From Algoriphagus boseongensis (GTDB lineage: Bacteria > Bacteroidota > Bacteroidia > Cytophagales > Cyclobacteriaceae), in contig NZ_SNYF01000006.1 in the NCBI RefSeq assembly GCF_004362805.1, forward strand, positions 558,001-622,000: a stretch of 64,000 nt of DNA, given 5' to 3'. Shown here in pieces: positions 7,087 through 16,301 of the stretch. Every line of letters begins with the position of its first letter. The first letter of the stretch is position 1. Position numbers and translations under genes: made by a program. The notes under the pieces were generated by a model. That model made no database searches, was not told the origin of the DNA, and was given only the letters and a program-made list of their open reading frames with translations.

Positions 7087-8673
7087 TTAGAGTTTAATGG
7101 TTTGAGTGGCAAATCCTGTGTGAGGAGCTCCTGCTTTGAGGGAGATATTTCCCGTACCGCGAATAATCCAGCTATAGGATATTTTTTCAAAGGCTCCCAT
7201 GGATTCCACCAATGTGATTTTGTCTCCTGAGATGATTTTATCCTGGGAAGAATCCAGGTCAATCCGAATTTTTCTAAGCCATCTTGAACGAGCTCCCATT
7301 TCTGAATGAGTGGGAAGTGGGGAGTTATTAAAAAGATCCACACTTACTCGAGTCAGTCCATTTCCCAAAGCCTCTGTTTTGAGGTTGTGGAATTCTAGCT
7401 TGGGCTGCATTCCGGCAAGTTTCAGGATAAAATCGGTATGCTCCGCAGAGATTTCAGCCGCCTTTTCGTAAGGAGGATTAGTAAGCATAAATGGCTTAAC
7501 TCCTCCGACTTCTACTTTTTGATTCGGAAAATCAGGATGCTTTACTTCAGTCCAAGGCACAAATGAATTCCAGCCCAAAGAATCAGCCCATGCCAAATAA
7601 TTGGCTTCTGGATTGTTTTTCCCTTTGAATTCAGGAGTCCAATAGCCAGGAGTGGAGAAGCTTAATCTTGCAAAATGGAAATAGGCCCACTGGAAGAAAT
7701 CCCCGTCAGTCCCCTGATTAGTTTGTTGAAATGCCTTCTGAGAAACAGTCTTGTTGTAGACATCAGAAACCATGGCATTGATCACTTGGTCTTTTTCCAA
7801 AATGGAGGAAACTACTCGCTTTCTCGCTTCACCAGCATTGTACTTCAAAGGAGAGCTGAGGTTATTGGAAGGTGAAAAAGTCACAAAAGCGAAAATATTC
7901 CACTGCTCGAATAGGTAATCCAAAAGTGCTCTGCTCTCTGCCTGAGAAACTGCGATATCTCCAGCCAAAGGTTCAAATACCGGGAATTTATAGGTCAAGG
8001 ATTTGTTGAAAGCAATTCCTTCTTTGAGGTCTTCGGCAAATTTCCCGTCTTTGTCATCGTCTTTGGATTCCTTCATCACCAGGTATTTTCCTGCTTCGCC
8101 TTTGGAGCGATCGGCTTTTACCATCACTCGGGGATCTTCCTTGGAAACCGTCCAGTCTCCCATTGGATCCTCTACACGCATCCAAGTGATCAAGCCATCT
8201 CCGTTCAGATCGGAGTACCCATTGTCATTTGCAGTGCCATCTCGATCATGATCCACAGCACTTGCATTACCTCTGCGCTCATATTTCAAAGCCGCATGGT
8301 ATTGCTCATAGGCATCTGGAGACATGTTTGGGAAGACATAAAAAGTGGTGGTTTGCAATGCCTCTGCATGTTCAGCGATTAATTTCTCGGCAAATTGCAA
8401 GGCCAATTCCACACTCAGTACATGGTAACCTTCGACTCCCCCCACTACCGCAATCGCAGGTTTTTGGTCCATGTTTCCAGTACCGATTTTCAATACATAA
8501 ATATCTTTCCCACCAGCTGTTTTGGAGAGTGTTTTGAGCTCCGCTGAGGAATTGCTTCCAAGTTTTTGGAGTCTTTGGTTAATCTGGCTAAGGGTCGGGT
8601 AATCGCTTTGAGCAAAAACGCTGCTGCAAAACCAACTTCCCACCAAGAGTCCAGTGAGGATTAGTTTTCTCAT
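7087..8673 (-). CDS. M14-family-like protein with lost or swapped active-site residues
   Basis: 528 residues; signal peptide ending VFAQ-SD. It aligns along its whole length with the next gene's M14 peptidase: KPAIAVVGGVEGYHVL against KPAMWIDGNIHSNEIQ, the calcium-like loops DHDRDGTANDNGYSDLNGDG, and the C-terminal HPDFPNQKVEVGG against HPQFGTVEIGG. At the zinc site H-x-x-E has become E81-x-x-H84, i.e. the two ligands are exchanged. The third zinc histidine is serine (S267) and the catalytic glutamate position is proline (P342). It is therefore probably a pseudo-peptidase, perhaps a binding or regulatory partner of the active enzyme. Confidence 0.85.
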   Translation of the reverse strand: MRKLILTGLLVGSWFCSSVFAQSDYPTLSQINQRLQKLGSNSSAELKTLSKTAGGKDIYVLKIGTGNMDQKPAIAVVGGVEGYHVLSVELALQFAEKLIAEHAEALQTTTFYVFPNMSPDAYEQYHAALKYERRGNASAVDHDRDGTANDNGYSDLNGDGLITWMRVEDPMGDWTVSKEDPRVMVKADRSKGEAGKYLVMKESKDDDKDGKFAEDLKEGIAFNKSLTYKFPVFEPLAGDIAVSQAESRALLDYLFEQWNIFAFVTFSPSNNLSSPLKYNAGEARKRVVSSILEKDQVINAMVSDVYNKTVSQKAFQQTNQGTDGDFFQWAYFHFARLSFSTPGYWTPEFKGKNNPEANYLAWADSLGWNSFVPWTEVKHPDFPNQKVEVGGVKPFMLTNPPYEKAAEISAEHTDFILKLAGMQPKLEFHNLKTEALGNGLTRVSVDLFNNSPLPTHSEMGARSRWLRKIRIDLDSSQDKIISGDKITLVESMGAFEKISYSWIIRGTGNISLKAGAPHTGFATQTIKL

Positions 8674-8837
8674 AGAAATTGGATTGGGTTTTTTTCTGAG
8701 TTCAATCTAGACTGAATTTTAGGAAAAATTGCCCTAGAAAAAGGCCTCGTTTTGATTGAATTGCTAAAATCCAAACCAGCGGAAAGGCAAGGGGATAAGT
8801 GGTAGTCTTGAAATTCAAATTGCCAGAATAAATAAAA

Positions 8838-9704
8838 ATGGCTTATTTGAAGAGATCAAGTTTAAAGGATATGTTTAAAAGAATCGGACTTGCTATTGCA
8901 TTTTCTCCCAGAATGGAAGCCCTGATCACTGAGGCGAAAAGGCTCGTAAACTTTTTTGGAAGTGAGCTAATCTTGATCCATGTAGGAGTCAAGACAGAAG
9001 AACTCGAAGGACAGTTGGACGAGATTTTATCCAGATTGGGTGTGGAAAAAGCCAAGACTAAAGTGCTTTGGAAAGAAAATGGCAAACCAGCAAAGAAGAT
9101 TCTTGAAGCCTGTAGAGAGGAAAATGTAGACCTTTTGGTTGCTGGGGCATTAAAGCAAGAAGGTTTCTTGAAATATTACCTGGGCTCTGTAGGCAGGAAA
9201 ATTATCCGAAAAGCACCATGTTCGGTACTGACTCTCATCGAACCTAAAATGGAAACCACGGAGTTTTCCAAAGTGGTAATCAATGGGACTCAATTGGAAA
9301 TTACCCCAGAAGTGATCCGGCAGGGGATTGATTTTTCAAAGGCTATTGCTGCAAAAAATGTCTATATCCTCAACGAAATAAAAATGTATGGGCTCCTCAT
9401 GGGGACAGCCAGCGAGGATACTGAGGATGAGGTTTCGGGAACCAGAAGGCAGTTGGTTCAGGATGAAATCACCTACGTAGAGGAAAATATGAAAGGGATA
9501 GATGTGGGAGATTTAAAAATCAGTATCAAAGTAACGGGAGGGCGCTGGGCGACAGAGTTAGCAAGGTTTTGTGAAAAAATCGAAGCGGATTTACTCATTG
9601 TCGGTGACGACCGTAGCCTTACCTTTTTCGATCGCCTTTTTCCACATGATCTCGAGGACTTGCTCAGTACTCTTCCCTGTAATCTTTTAATCATTAAACC
9701 TTAA
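8838..9704 (+). CDS. Tandem universal stress protein (two Usp domains)
   Basis: 288 residues made of two UspA-like domains, residues about 12-145 and 150-288. The first ends with the nucleotide-binding-type segment LLVAGALKQEGFLKYYLGSVGRKIIRKAPCSVLTL; the second with ADLLIVGDDRSL...PCNLLIIKP. Met12 (8871), giving MFKRIGLAIAFS, looks like the canonical start of a Usp domain; the upstream ATG at 8838 is also possible. Eight bases separate it from the antiporter gene, so the pair is one operon. Usp proteins linked to KefB/NhaA-type antiporters often sense energy or nucleotide state for the transporter; that link is inference. Confidence 0.88.
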   Translation: MAYLKRSSLKDMFKRIGLAIAFSPRMEALITEAKRLVNFFGSELILIHVGVKTEELEGQLDEILSRLGVEKAKTKVLWKENGKPAKKILEACREENVDLLVAGALKQEGFLKYYLGSVGRKIIRKAPCSVLTLIEPKMETTEFSKVVINGTQLEITPEVIRQGIDFSKAIAAKNVYILNEIKMYGLLMGTASEDTEDEVSGTRRQLVQDEITYVEENMKGIDVGDLKISIKVTGGRWATELARFCEKIEADLLIVGDDRSLTFFDRLFPHDLEDLLSTLPCNLLIIKP

Positions 9705-9712
9705 GCGCCTCC

Positions 9713-10948
9713 ATGGAAACTCTAAACCATAAGGAGGTCATCAACCTTCTCCTCCAACTTGCGGCCATGCTGATCATGGCGAGGATTTTTGCGGAAATCG
9801 CGAGGAAATTGAAGCAGCCAGCAGTGGTGGGTGAAATCATCGCAGGGATTATTCTCGGTCCTACGATTTTGGGCTATGTGATGCCTGAGTTGCACGAAGA
9901 CTTATTCCAAAGCCATGAAATGACCAATATTGCCTTGGATGGTTTTGTCCAGATTTCAGTAGTGCTTTTGCTTTTTATTGCAGGAATAGAAGTCGAATTG
10001 CAGGTGGTTTGGAGTCAGGGAAAAAACGCTTTGAAAATTGCGCTGACTTCTATGGCCTTGCCCATCATCGCCGGATTTGTGGTGGCTTATGCATTTCCTG
10101 AATTTCTTGGAGTAAATATCAACGACCGGGCAGTTGCTTCCACCTTTTTCGGATTAGCCATTTCTATCACTGCACTTGCCGTGGTAGCTAGGGTTTTGAT
10201 GGACTTGGACTTATTTAAGACCAAGACGGGCTTACTGATCATCGCAAGTGCCATGGTGGTGGATGTGGTGGGATGGATCATATTTTCGGTGATCCTTTCT
10301 CTTTCCGAGTCTGGTCAAGAAGGCATTGGAGTTTGGCCGACTATCGGACTTACCCTGTTTTTTACAGTTTTTATGTTGACCCTTGGCAAGGCTTTGATCA
10401 ATCGGGTTTTGCCTTGGACCAATAAAAATCTGGCTTGGCCTGGGGGCTTACTTTCACTTTCTCTGGCTATCTGTTTTTTGGCTGCTTCTTTTACAGAATT
10501 TATCGGAATTCACGCAATTTTTGGAGCATTTATCATCGGTGTGGCTTTGGGTGATTCCGAACATTTGACTGAAAAAGCCAAAGAAATTCTGCATCAATTC
10601 ATCAATAACATATTCGCGCCCATCTTTTTTCTCAGTATTGGATTGAAAGTCAATTTTATTGAAGCATTCGATTTGGGTGTAGTTGGAGTGGTGGTGATTG
10701 TAGGATTTTTGACCAAATATTTTGGTGCATACCTGGGAGGAAGAATGGCCGGAGTGAAGCGAAACAAAGCTATGGTGGTCGGGTTTGGTTTGAGTACTCG
10801 GGGTAGCATGGACATCATTTTGGGCCTAATCGCTCTTGAAAGCGGCTTGGTTTCCGAGTCACTTTTCATTGGTTTGGTAATTCTGGCCTTGCTTTCTAGC
10901 ATTATCTCTGGGCCATTGATGGGATGGGCTGAAAAGTTGAAAATCTAA
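9713..10948 (+). CDS. Cation:proton antiporter, CPA2 (KefB/NapA-like)
   Basis: 411 residues with about 12 membrane segments and no TrkA-N/RCK cytoplasmic domain, so shorter than KefB/KefC. Family features: LKQPAVVGEIIAGIILGPTIL near residue 40, the discontinuous-helix segment FGLAISITALAVVARVL, and FTEFIGIHAIFGAFIIGVALGD. It exchanges H+ for Na+ or K+ across the inner membrane. The regulatory role missing from its C-terminus may be taken by the co-transcribed tandem Usp protein. Confidence 0.9.
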   Translation: METLNHKEVINLLLQLAAMLIMARIFAEIARKLKQPAVVGEIIAGIILGPTILGYVMPELHEDLFQSHEMTNIALDGFVQISVVLLLFIAGIEVELQVVWSQGKNALKIALTSMALPIIAGFVVAYAFPEFLGVNINDRAVASTFFGLAISITALAVVARVLMDLDLFKTKTGLLIIASAMVVDVVGWIIFSVILSLSESGQEGIGVWPTIGLTLFFTVFMLTLGKALINRVLPWTNKNLAWPGGLLSLSLAICFLAASFTEFIGIHAIFGAFIIGVALGDSEHLTEKAKEILHQFINNIFAPIFFLSIGLKVNFIEAFDLGVVGVVVIVGFLTKYFGAYLGGRMAGVKRNKAMVVGFGLSTRGSMDIILGLIALESGLVSESLFIGLVILALLSSIISGPLMGWAEKLKI

Positions 10949-11002
10949 AGGCTTGTCAATTGCCCATCTGAAGTTTCAATCAGGTAATTTGAACAAAGGG
11001 GC

Positions 11003-11010
11003 TAATTTTG
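11003..11010 (+). promoter_or_regulatory. Candidate -7 box before ferrochelatase
   Basis: TAATTTTG matches TAnnTTTG 30 bases before the hemH ATG. No TTTG lies at the expected distance upstream, so the promoter is only partly supported. Confidence 0.35.
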
Positions 11011-11039
11011 GGCTTTGAAAGAAAACCTAAGTAAACTTC

Positions 11040-12071
11040 ATGGCGATTAGCAAATCAAAAACCGGCGTTTTGCTGGTTAATCTAGGAACCCCGGACAGCA
11101 CCAAGACAGGAGATGTAAGAAAATATCTCCGGGAATTTTTGATGGATGGAAGGGTAATTGATTTTCCATTTATTCCTAGATGGATGCTAGTAAACTTAAT
11201 CATCGCTCCTTTCCGGGCTCCAAAATCAGCTGGGGAATACAGAAAATTATGGACGGATAGAGGTTCTCCACTTCTTTTTCACACAGCAGACCTCAAGGAA
11301 AAACTGATCCAAAAGCTGGATCCAGAAAAATACCTGGTCAGCATGGCTATGCGCTATCAAAATCCGAGTATTGAAAAGGGACTGGAAGAGCTGATGAAAG
11401 CCAAGGTGAAAAAGATCATTGTGGTTCCGCTTTTCCCTCAATATGCTTCTGCTACCAATGGATCAGTGATCGATAAAGTCATGGAGATCGCCCGTACTTG
11501 GCAGATTATCCCTGAGATTAATTTCATCAGCAATTTCATTGATCATCCTCTTTTCTTGGAAGCTTGGACTGAATTGGGCAAGGAAATGATGGCCAAGGAT
11601 GACTATGAAAAGTTCGTGTTTTCCTACCATGGATTGCCTGAACGACAGATTCGCAAAGGTTCGGTAGAAGGATATTGCCAATTAGGTGCCTGTTGCAACA
11701 AATATGGACCTAAAAATCAATTCTGTTATCGAGCGCAATGCTTCCAAACCACAAGATTGGTCGCTGAAAAACTAGGTATTCCTCAAGAGAAGACCCTTAC
11801 TTGTTTTCAGTCCAGATTGGGCAAAGATCCTTGGATTCAACCCTACACTGAGGACATCATTCATAATCTGGCCAAGGAAGGCGTGAAAAAAGTGTTGGTG
11901 TTCTCTCCGGCTTTCGTGGCAGATTGTCTTGAAACAACCATTGAAGTGGGGCAAGAGTACAAAGAGGAGTTTATTGAGCTGGGAGGAGAAAAATGGGATT
12001 TGGTTCCGAGTCTAAACTCCAGCGATACTTGGGTGGATTGCGTAAAGGACTTGGTAGAAAGCCGATCCTAA
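11040..12071 (+). CDS. hemH: Ferrochelatase
   Basis: 343 residues. It inserts ferrous iron into protoporphyrin IX, the last step of protoheme synthesis. Seen: GVLLVNLGTPDSTKTGDVRKYLREFLMD at the N-terminus, FSYHGLPERQ with the catalytic histidine (about residue 194), a cysteine-rich loop GYCQLGACCN...FCYRAQCF, and CFQSRLGKDPWIQPYTED with FSPAFVADCLETTIE near the end. The four or five clustered cysteines are typical of this Bacteroidota branch and may bind an Fe-S cluster (inference). It stands alone, apart from the siroheme genes 16 kb away. Confidence 0.96.
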   Translation: MAISKSKTGVLLVNLGTPDSTKTGDVRKYLREFLMDGRVIDFPFIPRWMLVNLIIAPFRAPKSAGEYRKLWTDRGSPLLFHTADLKEKLIQKLDPEKYLVSMAMRYQNPSIEKGLEELMKAKVKKIIVVPLFPQYASATNGSVIDKVMEIARTWQIIPEINFISNFIDHPLFLEAWTELGKEMMAKDDYEKFVFSYHGLPERQIRKGSVEGYCQLGACCNKYGPKNQFCYRAQCFQTTRLVAEKLGIPQEKTLTCFQSRLGKDPWIQPYTEDIIHNLAKEGVKKVLVFSPAFVADCLETTIEVGQEYKEEFIELGGEKWDLVPSLNSSDTWVDCVKDLVESRS

Positions 12072-12175
12072 ATTTGTTGCTTGGGATTATTAAAAGTCTT
12101 CTTGAATAATTTCTTGAGGGGAATTCAGGAAAATCGCGTATTTCGTACCTGTTAGTTTCTCATTCTACCTCTGCT

Positions 12176-13339
12176 TTGCAAAAATCCAACCACCAAACTT
12201 TATTATTCCTTGGGATTATCCTGATTTCCATCAATCTCAGGACTTCTATTGCTTCGGTGGGCCCATTGATTCCATTTATCCGCGAAGATTTGGGTATTTC
12301 CAATGGATTAGCCGGGTTTCTGACCACACTTTCTCTTTTAACTTTTGCTATTTTTTCTCTTTTCGCTCCCTCCTTGGGGAAGAAATTTGGGCATAGCAAA
12401 GCCATATTTTTTGGTATAGTTCTGCTGGCTCTGGGCGTAGTTCTTCGTGTTTTAGGGGGAATTGAATTGCTTTATCTCGGAACCGCTCTTACGGGAATAG
12501 GAATTGTTACAGCCAATGTCTTGATGATCCCTTTTTTTAAGGCAAGAATGCCTGAAAAAATAGGACTTCTTACTGCGATTCTATCAACCGGGATGTCCCT
12601 TTTCGCGGCAATTGCCTCCGGAATAAGTGTGCCCTTGGCTGTGGATTTGGGTTGGGGCTGGAGAGGATCTTTAGTTTCTTGGGTTAGTTTGATGGCATTG
12701 GCCTTACTTGTTTGGATACCTCAATTGAAGCCACATGCCTCTAGCGTACAGCGGGATATTTTTCAGGGGAAGAATGTATGGAAAAGCAAATTAGCCTGGG
12801 AAGTAACCCTTTTTATGGGAGCTCAGTCGGTGATGTATTTCACCATGATTACCTGGCTGCCGGATATGTTGATTTCCCGGGGAATGACTCCTGTTAATGC
12901 AGGAATTGCCCTTTCTTACATGCAATTGATTTCCTTGATTGGGACATTTTTTGCGCCTAATCTTTTGATTCGACTTAAGGAACAATCCGGAGTAATTCTA
13001 GCTGTTGGATTGGGCTATTTCATAGGATACGCAGCCTTGTTTATCCATCACGAGGTGATCACATTTATAGCTTTAACAGTAATTGGAATCGGAAGTGGAG
13101 CCAGTTTAAGTATCGCTTATACCTTGATTTCACTTAGAACTGCCGAAGATCTCACCACTGCAAAATTGTCTGGAATGGTGCAGTCAGCAGGTTATATTTT
13201 GGCAGCTCTCGGCCCCCTAGTTTTTGGTATTTCTCTGGATCTTTTTGGCAATTGGGACATCTTGATTTGGTTTTTACTGATTATGACCGTTCAGTTTCTT
13301 GCCTTTGGAATGCCTGCTGGTAGGGATAGAAAGATTTGA
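12176..13339 (+). CDS. MFS transporter, CynX/NimT-like
   Basis: 387 residues, about 12 membrane segments. The opening ISINLRTSIASVGPLIPFIREDLGIS matches the signature start of the CynX/NimT branch of the major facilitator superfamily (INLRxxxxxxxPLL). Members move cyanate, nitroimidazoles or small anions; the substrate here cannot be told. The start appears to be TTG at 12176: no ATG or GTG lies in frame upstream before the sequence becomes non-conserved, and the protein beginning MQKSNHQTLLFL places the first membrane helix correctly. Confidence 0.85.
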   Translation: MQKSNHQTLLFLGIILISINLRTSIASVGPLIPFIREDLGISNGLAGFLTTLSLLTFAIFSLFAPSLGKKFGHSKAIFFGIVLLALGVVLRVLGGIELLYLGTALTGIGIVTANVLMIPFFKARMPEKIGLLTAILSTGMSLFAAIASGISVPLAVDLGWGWRGSLVSWVSLMALALLVWIPQLKPHASSVQRDIFQGKNVWKSKLAWEVTLFMGAQSVMYFTMITWLPDMLISRGMTPVNAGIALSYMQLISLIGTFFAPNLLIRLKEQSGVILAVGLGYFIGYAALFIHHEVITFIALTVIGIGSGASLSIAYTLISLRTAEDLTTAKLSGMVQSAGYILAALGPLVFGISLDLFGNWDILIWFLLIMTVQFLAFGMPAGRDRKI

Positions 13340-13407
13340 AAGGAATTTAGAATTCTCATCCCCTTTGCCGGATAAAGGGGTATTTTTGCAAGAGGATATT
13401 TTGAGTT

Positions 13408-14010
13408 ATGCAAGACCTTTTCAATTCCATAGGAATCAGTGACAACCTTTTGAATTACCTGATCATGCCCTTGCTGATTTTTGTAGCAAGGATAGGAGAC
13501 GTGTCGATTAATACCCTTCGGATCATGTTTATGATGAATGGGAAGAAAAATATTGTTCCGATTTTGGGATTTTTTGAGGCTTTGATTTGGCTTTTAGCCA
13601 TCGGGCAGATTTTCCAAAACGTAAACAATCCTCTTTCCTACCTTGCCTATGCAGGAGGCTTTGCAACTGGAACTTATGTAGGGATGACTTTGGATGAAAA
13701 ACTTGCCTTGGGAAGGGTTCTGGTACGGGTAATTACTCCCAAAGCACCAGAAGTTTTGCTGGAATTTATGAAAGAGAAAAACTACCGCTTTACCAGCGTG
13801 GGTGCAGAAGGGCGGTATGGAAAGGTAAATTTACTCTTCACGGTAATGAAGCGGGATCAACTTCAGGAGTTTATTACTAAGGTAAAAGAGGTAGAGGAAA
13901 AGGCCTTTTATACCATTGAAAGCGTCAAGAGAGTGTCTGAAGAAGAGCTAAATGTGATGGAGGATAAACCGAGATTCCGCTCCAGACTTTTTAGCAGAGC
14001 TCGCGCCTGA
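13408..14010 (+). CDS. UPF0316 membrane protein (DUF5698/DUF2179)
   Basis: 200 residues. Three membrane segments in the first 95 residues (LLIFVARIGDVSINTLRIMFM, IVPILGFFEALIWLLAIGQIF, LAYAGGFATGTYVGM) followed by a soluble C-terminal domain of DUF2179 type (about residues 105-180). The RIGDVSxxTLR motif is the family signature. Function unknown. Its stop codon shares one base with the ATG of the next gene (TGATG), so the two are translationally coupled. Confidence 0.88.
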   Translation: MQDLFNSIGISDNLLNYLIMPLLIFVARIGDVSINTLRIMFMMNGKKNIVPILGFFEALIWLLAIGQIFQNVNNPLSYLAYAGGFATGTYVGMTLDEKLALGRVLVRVITPKAPEVLLEFMKEKNYRFTSVGAEGRYGKVNLLFTVMKRDQLQEFITKVKEVEEKAFYTIESVKRVSEEELNVMEDKPRFRSRLFSRARA

Positions 14011-14717
14011 TGGGGAATTCCTGGTTTCAGTTTCAGCAGTTTCGAATCAATCAGGATCGTTGTGCAATGAAAATCAGCACAGATGCAATCCTTTTGGGAT
14101 CTTTGCTAGAATCCCAAAATCCTAAAAGTATTCTGGATATTGGAACTGGTACAGGGGTGATTTCCTTAATGCTGGCCCAGAGATTTCTCGAAGCAAAGAT
14201 TCAAGCAGTGGAAATTGATGAGGATGCGGCAAAGCAAGCTGAAGAAAATTTTAAAGTAAGTCCTTTTGCCGAGCGGATTAGCCTTTTTCAAGGCAGATTT
14301 CAGGATTTTTGCTCTTTGGATTCCTTTGATTTGATCGTGAGCAATCCTCCTTATTTTCCTGATCATTTGAAATCCCATGATTTAAAGCGGAATAAAGCTT
14401 TGCATACGGACGAGCTTTCTTTTGAAGATTTAGCGGAGAATGCTTCCAAATTATTAAACCCCTCGGGTAGATTTTGGGTGATTCTTCCTCCCCGACAAAT
14501 GTCTGATTTCAGACAAATCGCCAATTCATATTCCTTGTTTCTGAATACAGTTGTTCAGGTTCATGATAGGCAGGATTTGGGAGTGTTAAGGGAAATTGGA
14601 GAGTTTTCCTTTCAGAATACCCATGGAATTATTAGAAAACTGGTTTTAAAAGAAGATTCTGGGGAATATTCTATGGAGTATAAAAAGGTTCTCAGTGGGT
14701 TTTTATTGGGTTATTGA
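14010..14717 (+). CDS. trmN6: tRNA1(Val) (adenine-37 N6)-methyltransferase-like
   Basis: 235 residues; class I SAM-dependent methylase. FQQFRINQDRCAMKISTDAILLG is the typical N-terminus, LDIGTGTGVISLMLAQR (about residues 42-58) is SAM motif I, AVEIDEDAA motif II, and NPPY (about residue 111) is the adenine N6-methylase motif IV. It matches YfiC/TrmN6, which methylates A37 of tRNA1-Val. Start ATG overlaps the upstream stop by one base. Confidence 0.88.
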   Translation: MGNSWFQFQQFRINQDRCAMKISTDAILLGSLLESQNPKSILDIGTGTGVISLMLAQRFLEAKIQAVEIDEDAAKQAEENFKVSPFAERISLFQGRFQDFCSLDSFDLIVSNPPYFPDHLKSHDLKRNKALHTDELSFEDLAENASKLLNPSGRFWVILPPRQMSDFRQIANSYSLFLNTVVQVHDRQDLGVLREIGEFSFQNTHGIIRKLVLKEDSGEYSMEYKKVLSGFLLGY

Positions 14718-14776
14718 GCAATTTTTAGAAGATTCGATTGATTTAGGTTAAAAATTGATCCTAAATATTGTCCTCA

Positions 14777-14807
14777 GTTGAATTATTTGACCTTTTTTCT
14801 ATTTTTG
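14777..14807 (+). promoter_or_regulatory. Promoter of the Kelch lipoprotein-TonB receptor-DUF4249 operon
   Basis: GTTG at 14777-14780, 19 bases, then TATTTTTG at 14800-14807. Start of transcription near 14813, 19 bases before the ATG at 14832. This excludes the in-frame upstream start at 14778. Confidence 0.7.
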
Positions 14808-14831
14808 GAGCCTATTCAACTACCACATTAC

Positions 14832-16289
14832 ATGCAAAAATTATTGTTTTTGAGCATTTTATGCCTGCTCTTAGTTGGATGGGCTTGTACTGAAGATACC
14901 GAAACTCCAATCATAGTAGCTACTGAAGAAGCGATATTTGTTGGGGGAGATCGGATAAGAATTTCTGGAAGATTGATTACCAATCAAGAAGTTTCTGCCA
15001 GTGATCATGGATTTCAGATTTCAGAAACTGAAGCCTTCAGCTCGCCTGTCACCATTTCCTTAGGAGCTAAAGAAGGTCCTGGCCGCTTTATAGGTGAGGC
15101 TACAGGTCTGAAAATTACCCAGAACTATTGGGTAAAAGCTTTTTCAGTTATAGGAGGGGAAGAGATCTCCGGTGAGGCTGTCCAGATTCAGACTTTAGAA
15201 CCACAATTGGAATCCTTTTCTCCGAGATTTTCCACGGTTGGGAAAGATCTGGTAATTAATGGAAGGAATTTCCCTGAGGGAACGAAGGTGTTTTTTGGGG
15301 ATAAGGAAGCTCAAATTGTCCAAAATCTCTTTGAAAGCCGGATAACGGTTAAGATCCCCGCACCAGGGACTTCAGCATTTGTACCGATAAGAGTTGTGGT
15401 ACAAAACAAAACCCTGGAGTTTTCTGAGAAATTCGAATATCAATCAGGGAAGTATACAAAAGTGACTGATTTCCCGGATCCAAGAATTTACAATTCTGTT
15501 TCCTTCACCAATGAACTAGGTTTTCATGTCGGCTTAGGAGAAGTCAGACTTACAGGGCCATACCGTAAATTCCAAAGATATAATCTAGCCACTGGAACTT
15601 GGACTGAGGTTTCATTTCCAGGGAACCCCAGGTCTTTTGCTTTTGCAACACCAAATTTCCTAGGAGGTGGCGCCTTGGAGATTGATCGGGATGTGTTTCA
15701 GTACGACCAGTCGTTTTACAAAATCAATGGAAGTACCTTTGAAAGGCTAGCAGACCTTCCTTTTAGAAGTCAAGATCAGTTGGCTATAGAGGTAGGCGGG
15801 GATTTATATTTATTCGGTGGAAGAGTGGTGAATTCCCAGGCGGTCAGAAAATACTCTAATACTTCGAAAACTTGGTCAAATTTGGCCAATGCCCCATTTG
15901 CTTTGACTTCAGAAAATCCATTTTTCGTGTATCAGGGTCAGATTTTTATTTTCAATTCTGCAGGAGAGCTTTATCAATTTAATCCTTCAAATTCCTCTTG
16001 GACTCTGAGAACCAAATATCCTGGAAGCTTGGGTCAAAGCTATGGGGTAGCGGTTGTTCAAGGAGCCAAGGCATATGTTGGATTATACCGGAGAACTCAA
16101 GAGATGTATGAACTGGATTTAAGCAGCTTTACCTGGAAAATAAAAAATCCAATTCCTGGCTTGCCTCAAAGCATCACGGTAGGTCAATTCGAATACAATG
16201 GCGCAATTTACATCATGAGAGTGCCTGAAGTTTCTGTCAATGGAGTATTTCCAATGGAATTGTACAAGTTTGAAACTAATGCACTTTAA
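14832..16289 (+). CDS. Exported IPT/TIG and Kelch-repeat lipoprotein
   Basis: 485 residues from ATG 14832. Signal peptide with a cysteine after LLLVGWA, so probably a lipoprotein; the acidic TEDTE after the cysteine resembles the surface-export signal known from some Bacteroidota lipoproteins. An Ig-like domain (about 25-120) is followed by an IPT/TIG domain (PQLESFSPRFSTVGKDLVINGRNF, about 125-210) and then by Kelch-like beta-propeller repeats (LYLFGGRVVNSQAVRKYSNT, GQIFIFNSAGELYQFNPSN, ELDLSSFTWKIKNPI). Likely a cell-surface binding protein. The TonB receptor gene starts 12 bases downstream. Confidence 0.8.
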   Translation: MQKLLFLSILCLLLVGWACTEDTETPIIVATEEAIFVGGDRIRISGRLITNQEVSASDHGFQISETEAFSSPVTISLGAKEGPGRFIGEATGLKITQNYWVKAFSVIGGEEISGEAVQIQTLEPQLESFSPRFSTVGKDLVINGRNFPEGTKVFFGDKEAQIVQNLFESRITVKIPAPGTSAFVPIRVVVQNKTLEFSEKFEYQSGKYTKVTDFPDPRIYNSVSFTNELGFHVGLGEVRLTGPYRKFQRYNLATGTWTEVSFPGNPRSFAFATPNFLGGGALEIDRDVFQYDQSFYKINGSTFERLADLPFRSQDQLAIEVGGDLYLFGGRVVNSQAVRKYSNTSKTWSNLANAPFALTSENPFFVYQGQIFIFNSAGELYQFNPSNSSWTLRTKYPGSLGQSYGVAVVQGAKAYVGLYRRTQEMYELDLSSFTWKIKNPIPGLPQSITVGQFEYNGAIYIMRVPEVSVNGVFPMELYKFETNAL

Positions 16290-16301
16290 AGCCCAAAAAG
16301 C

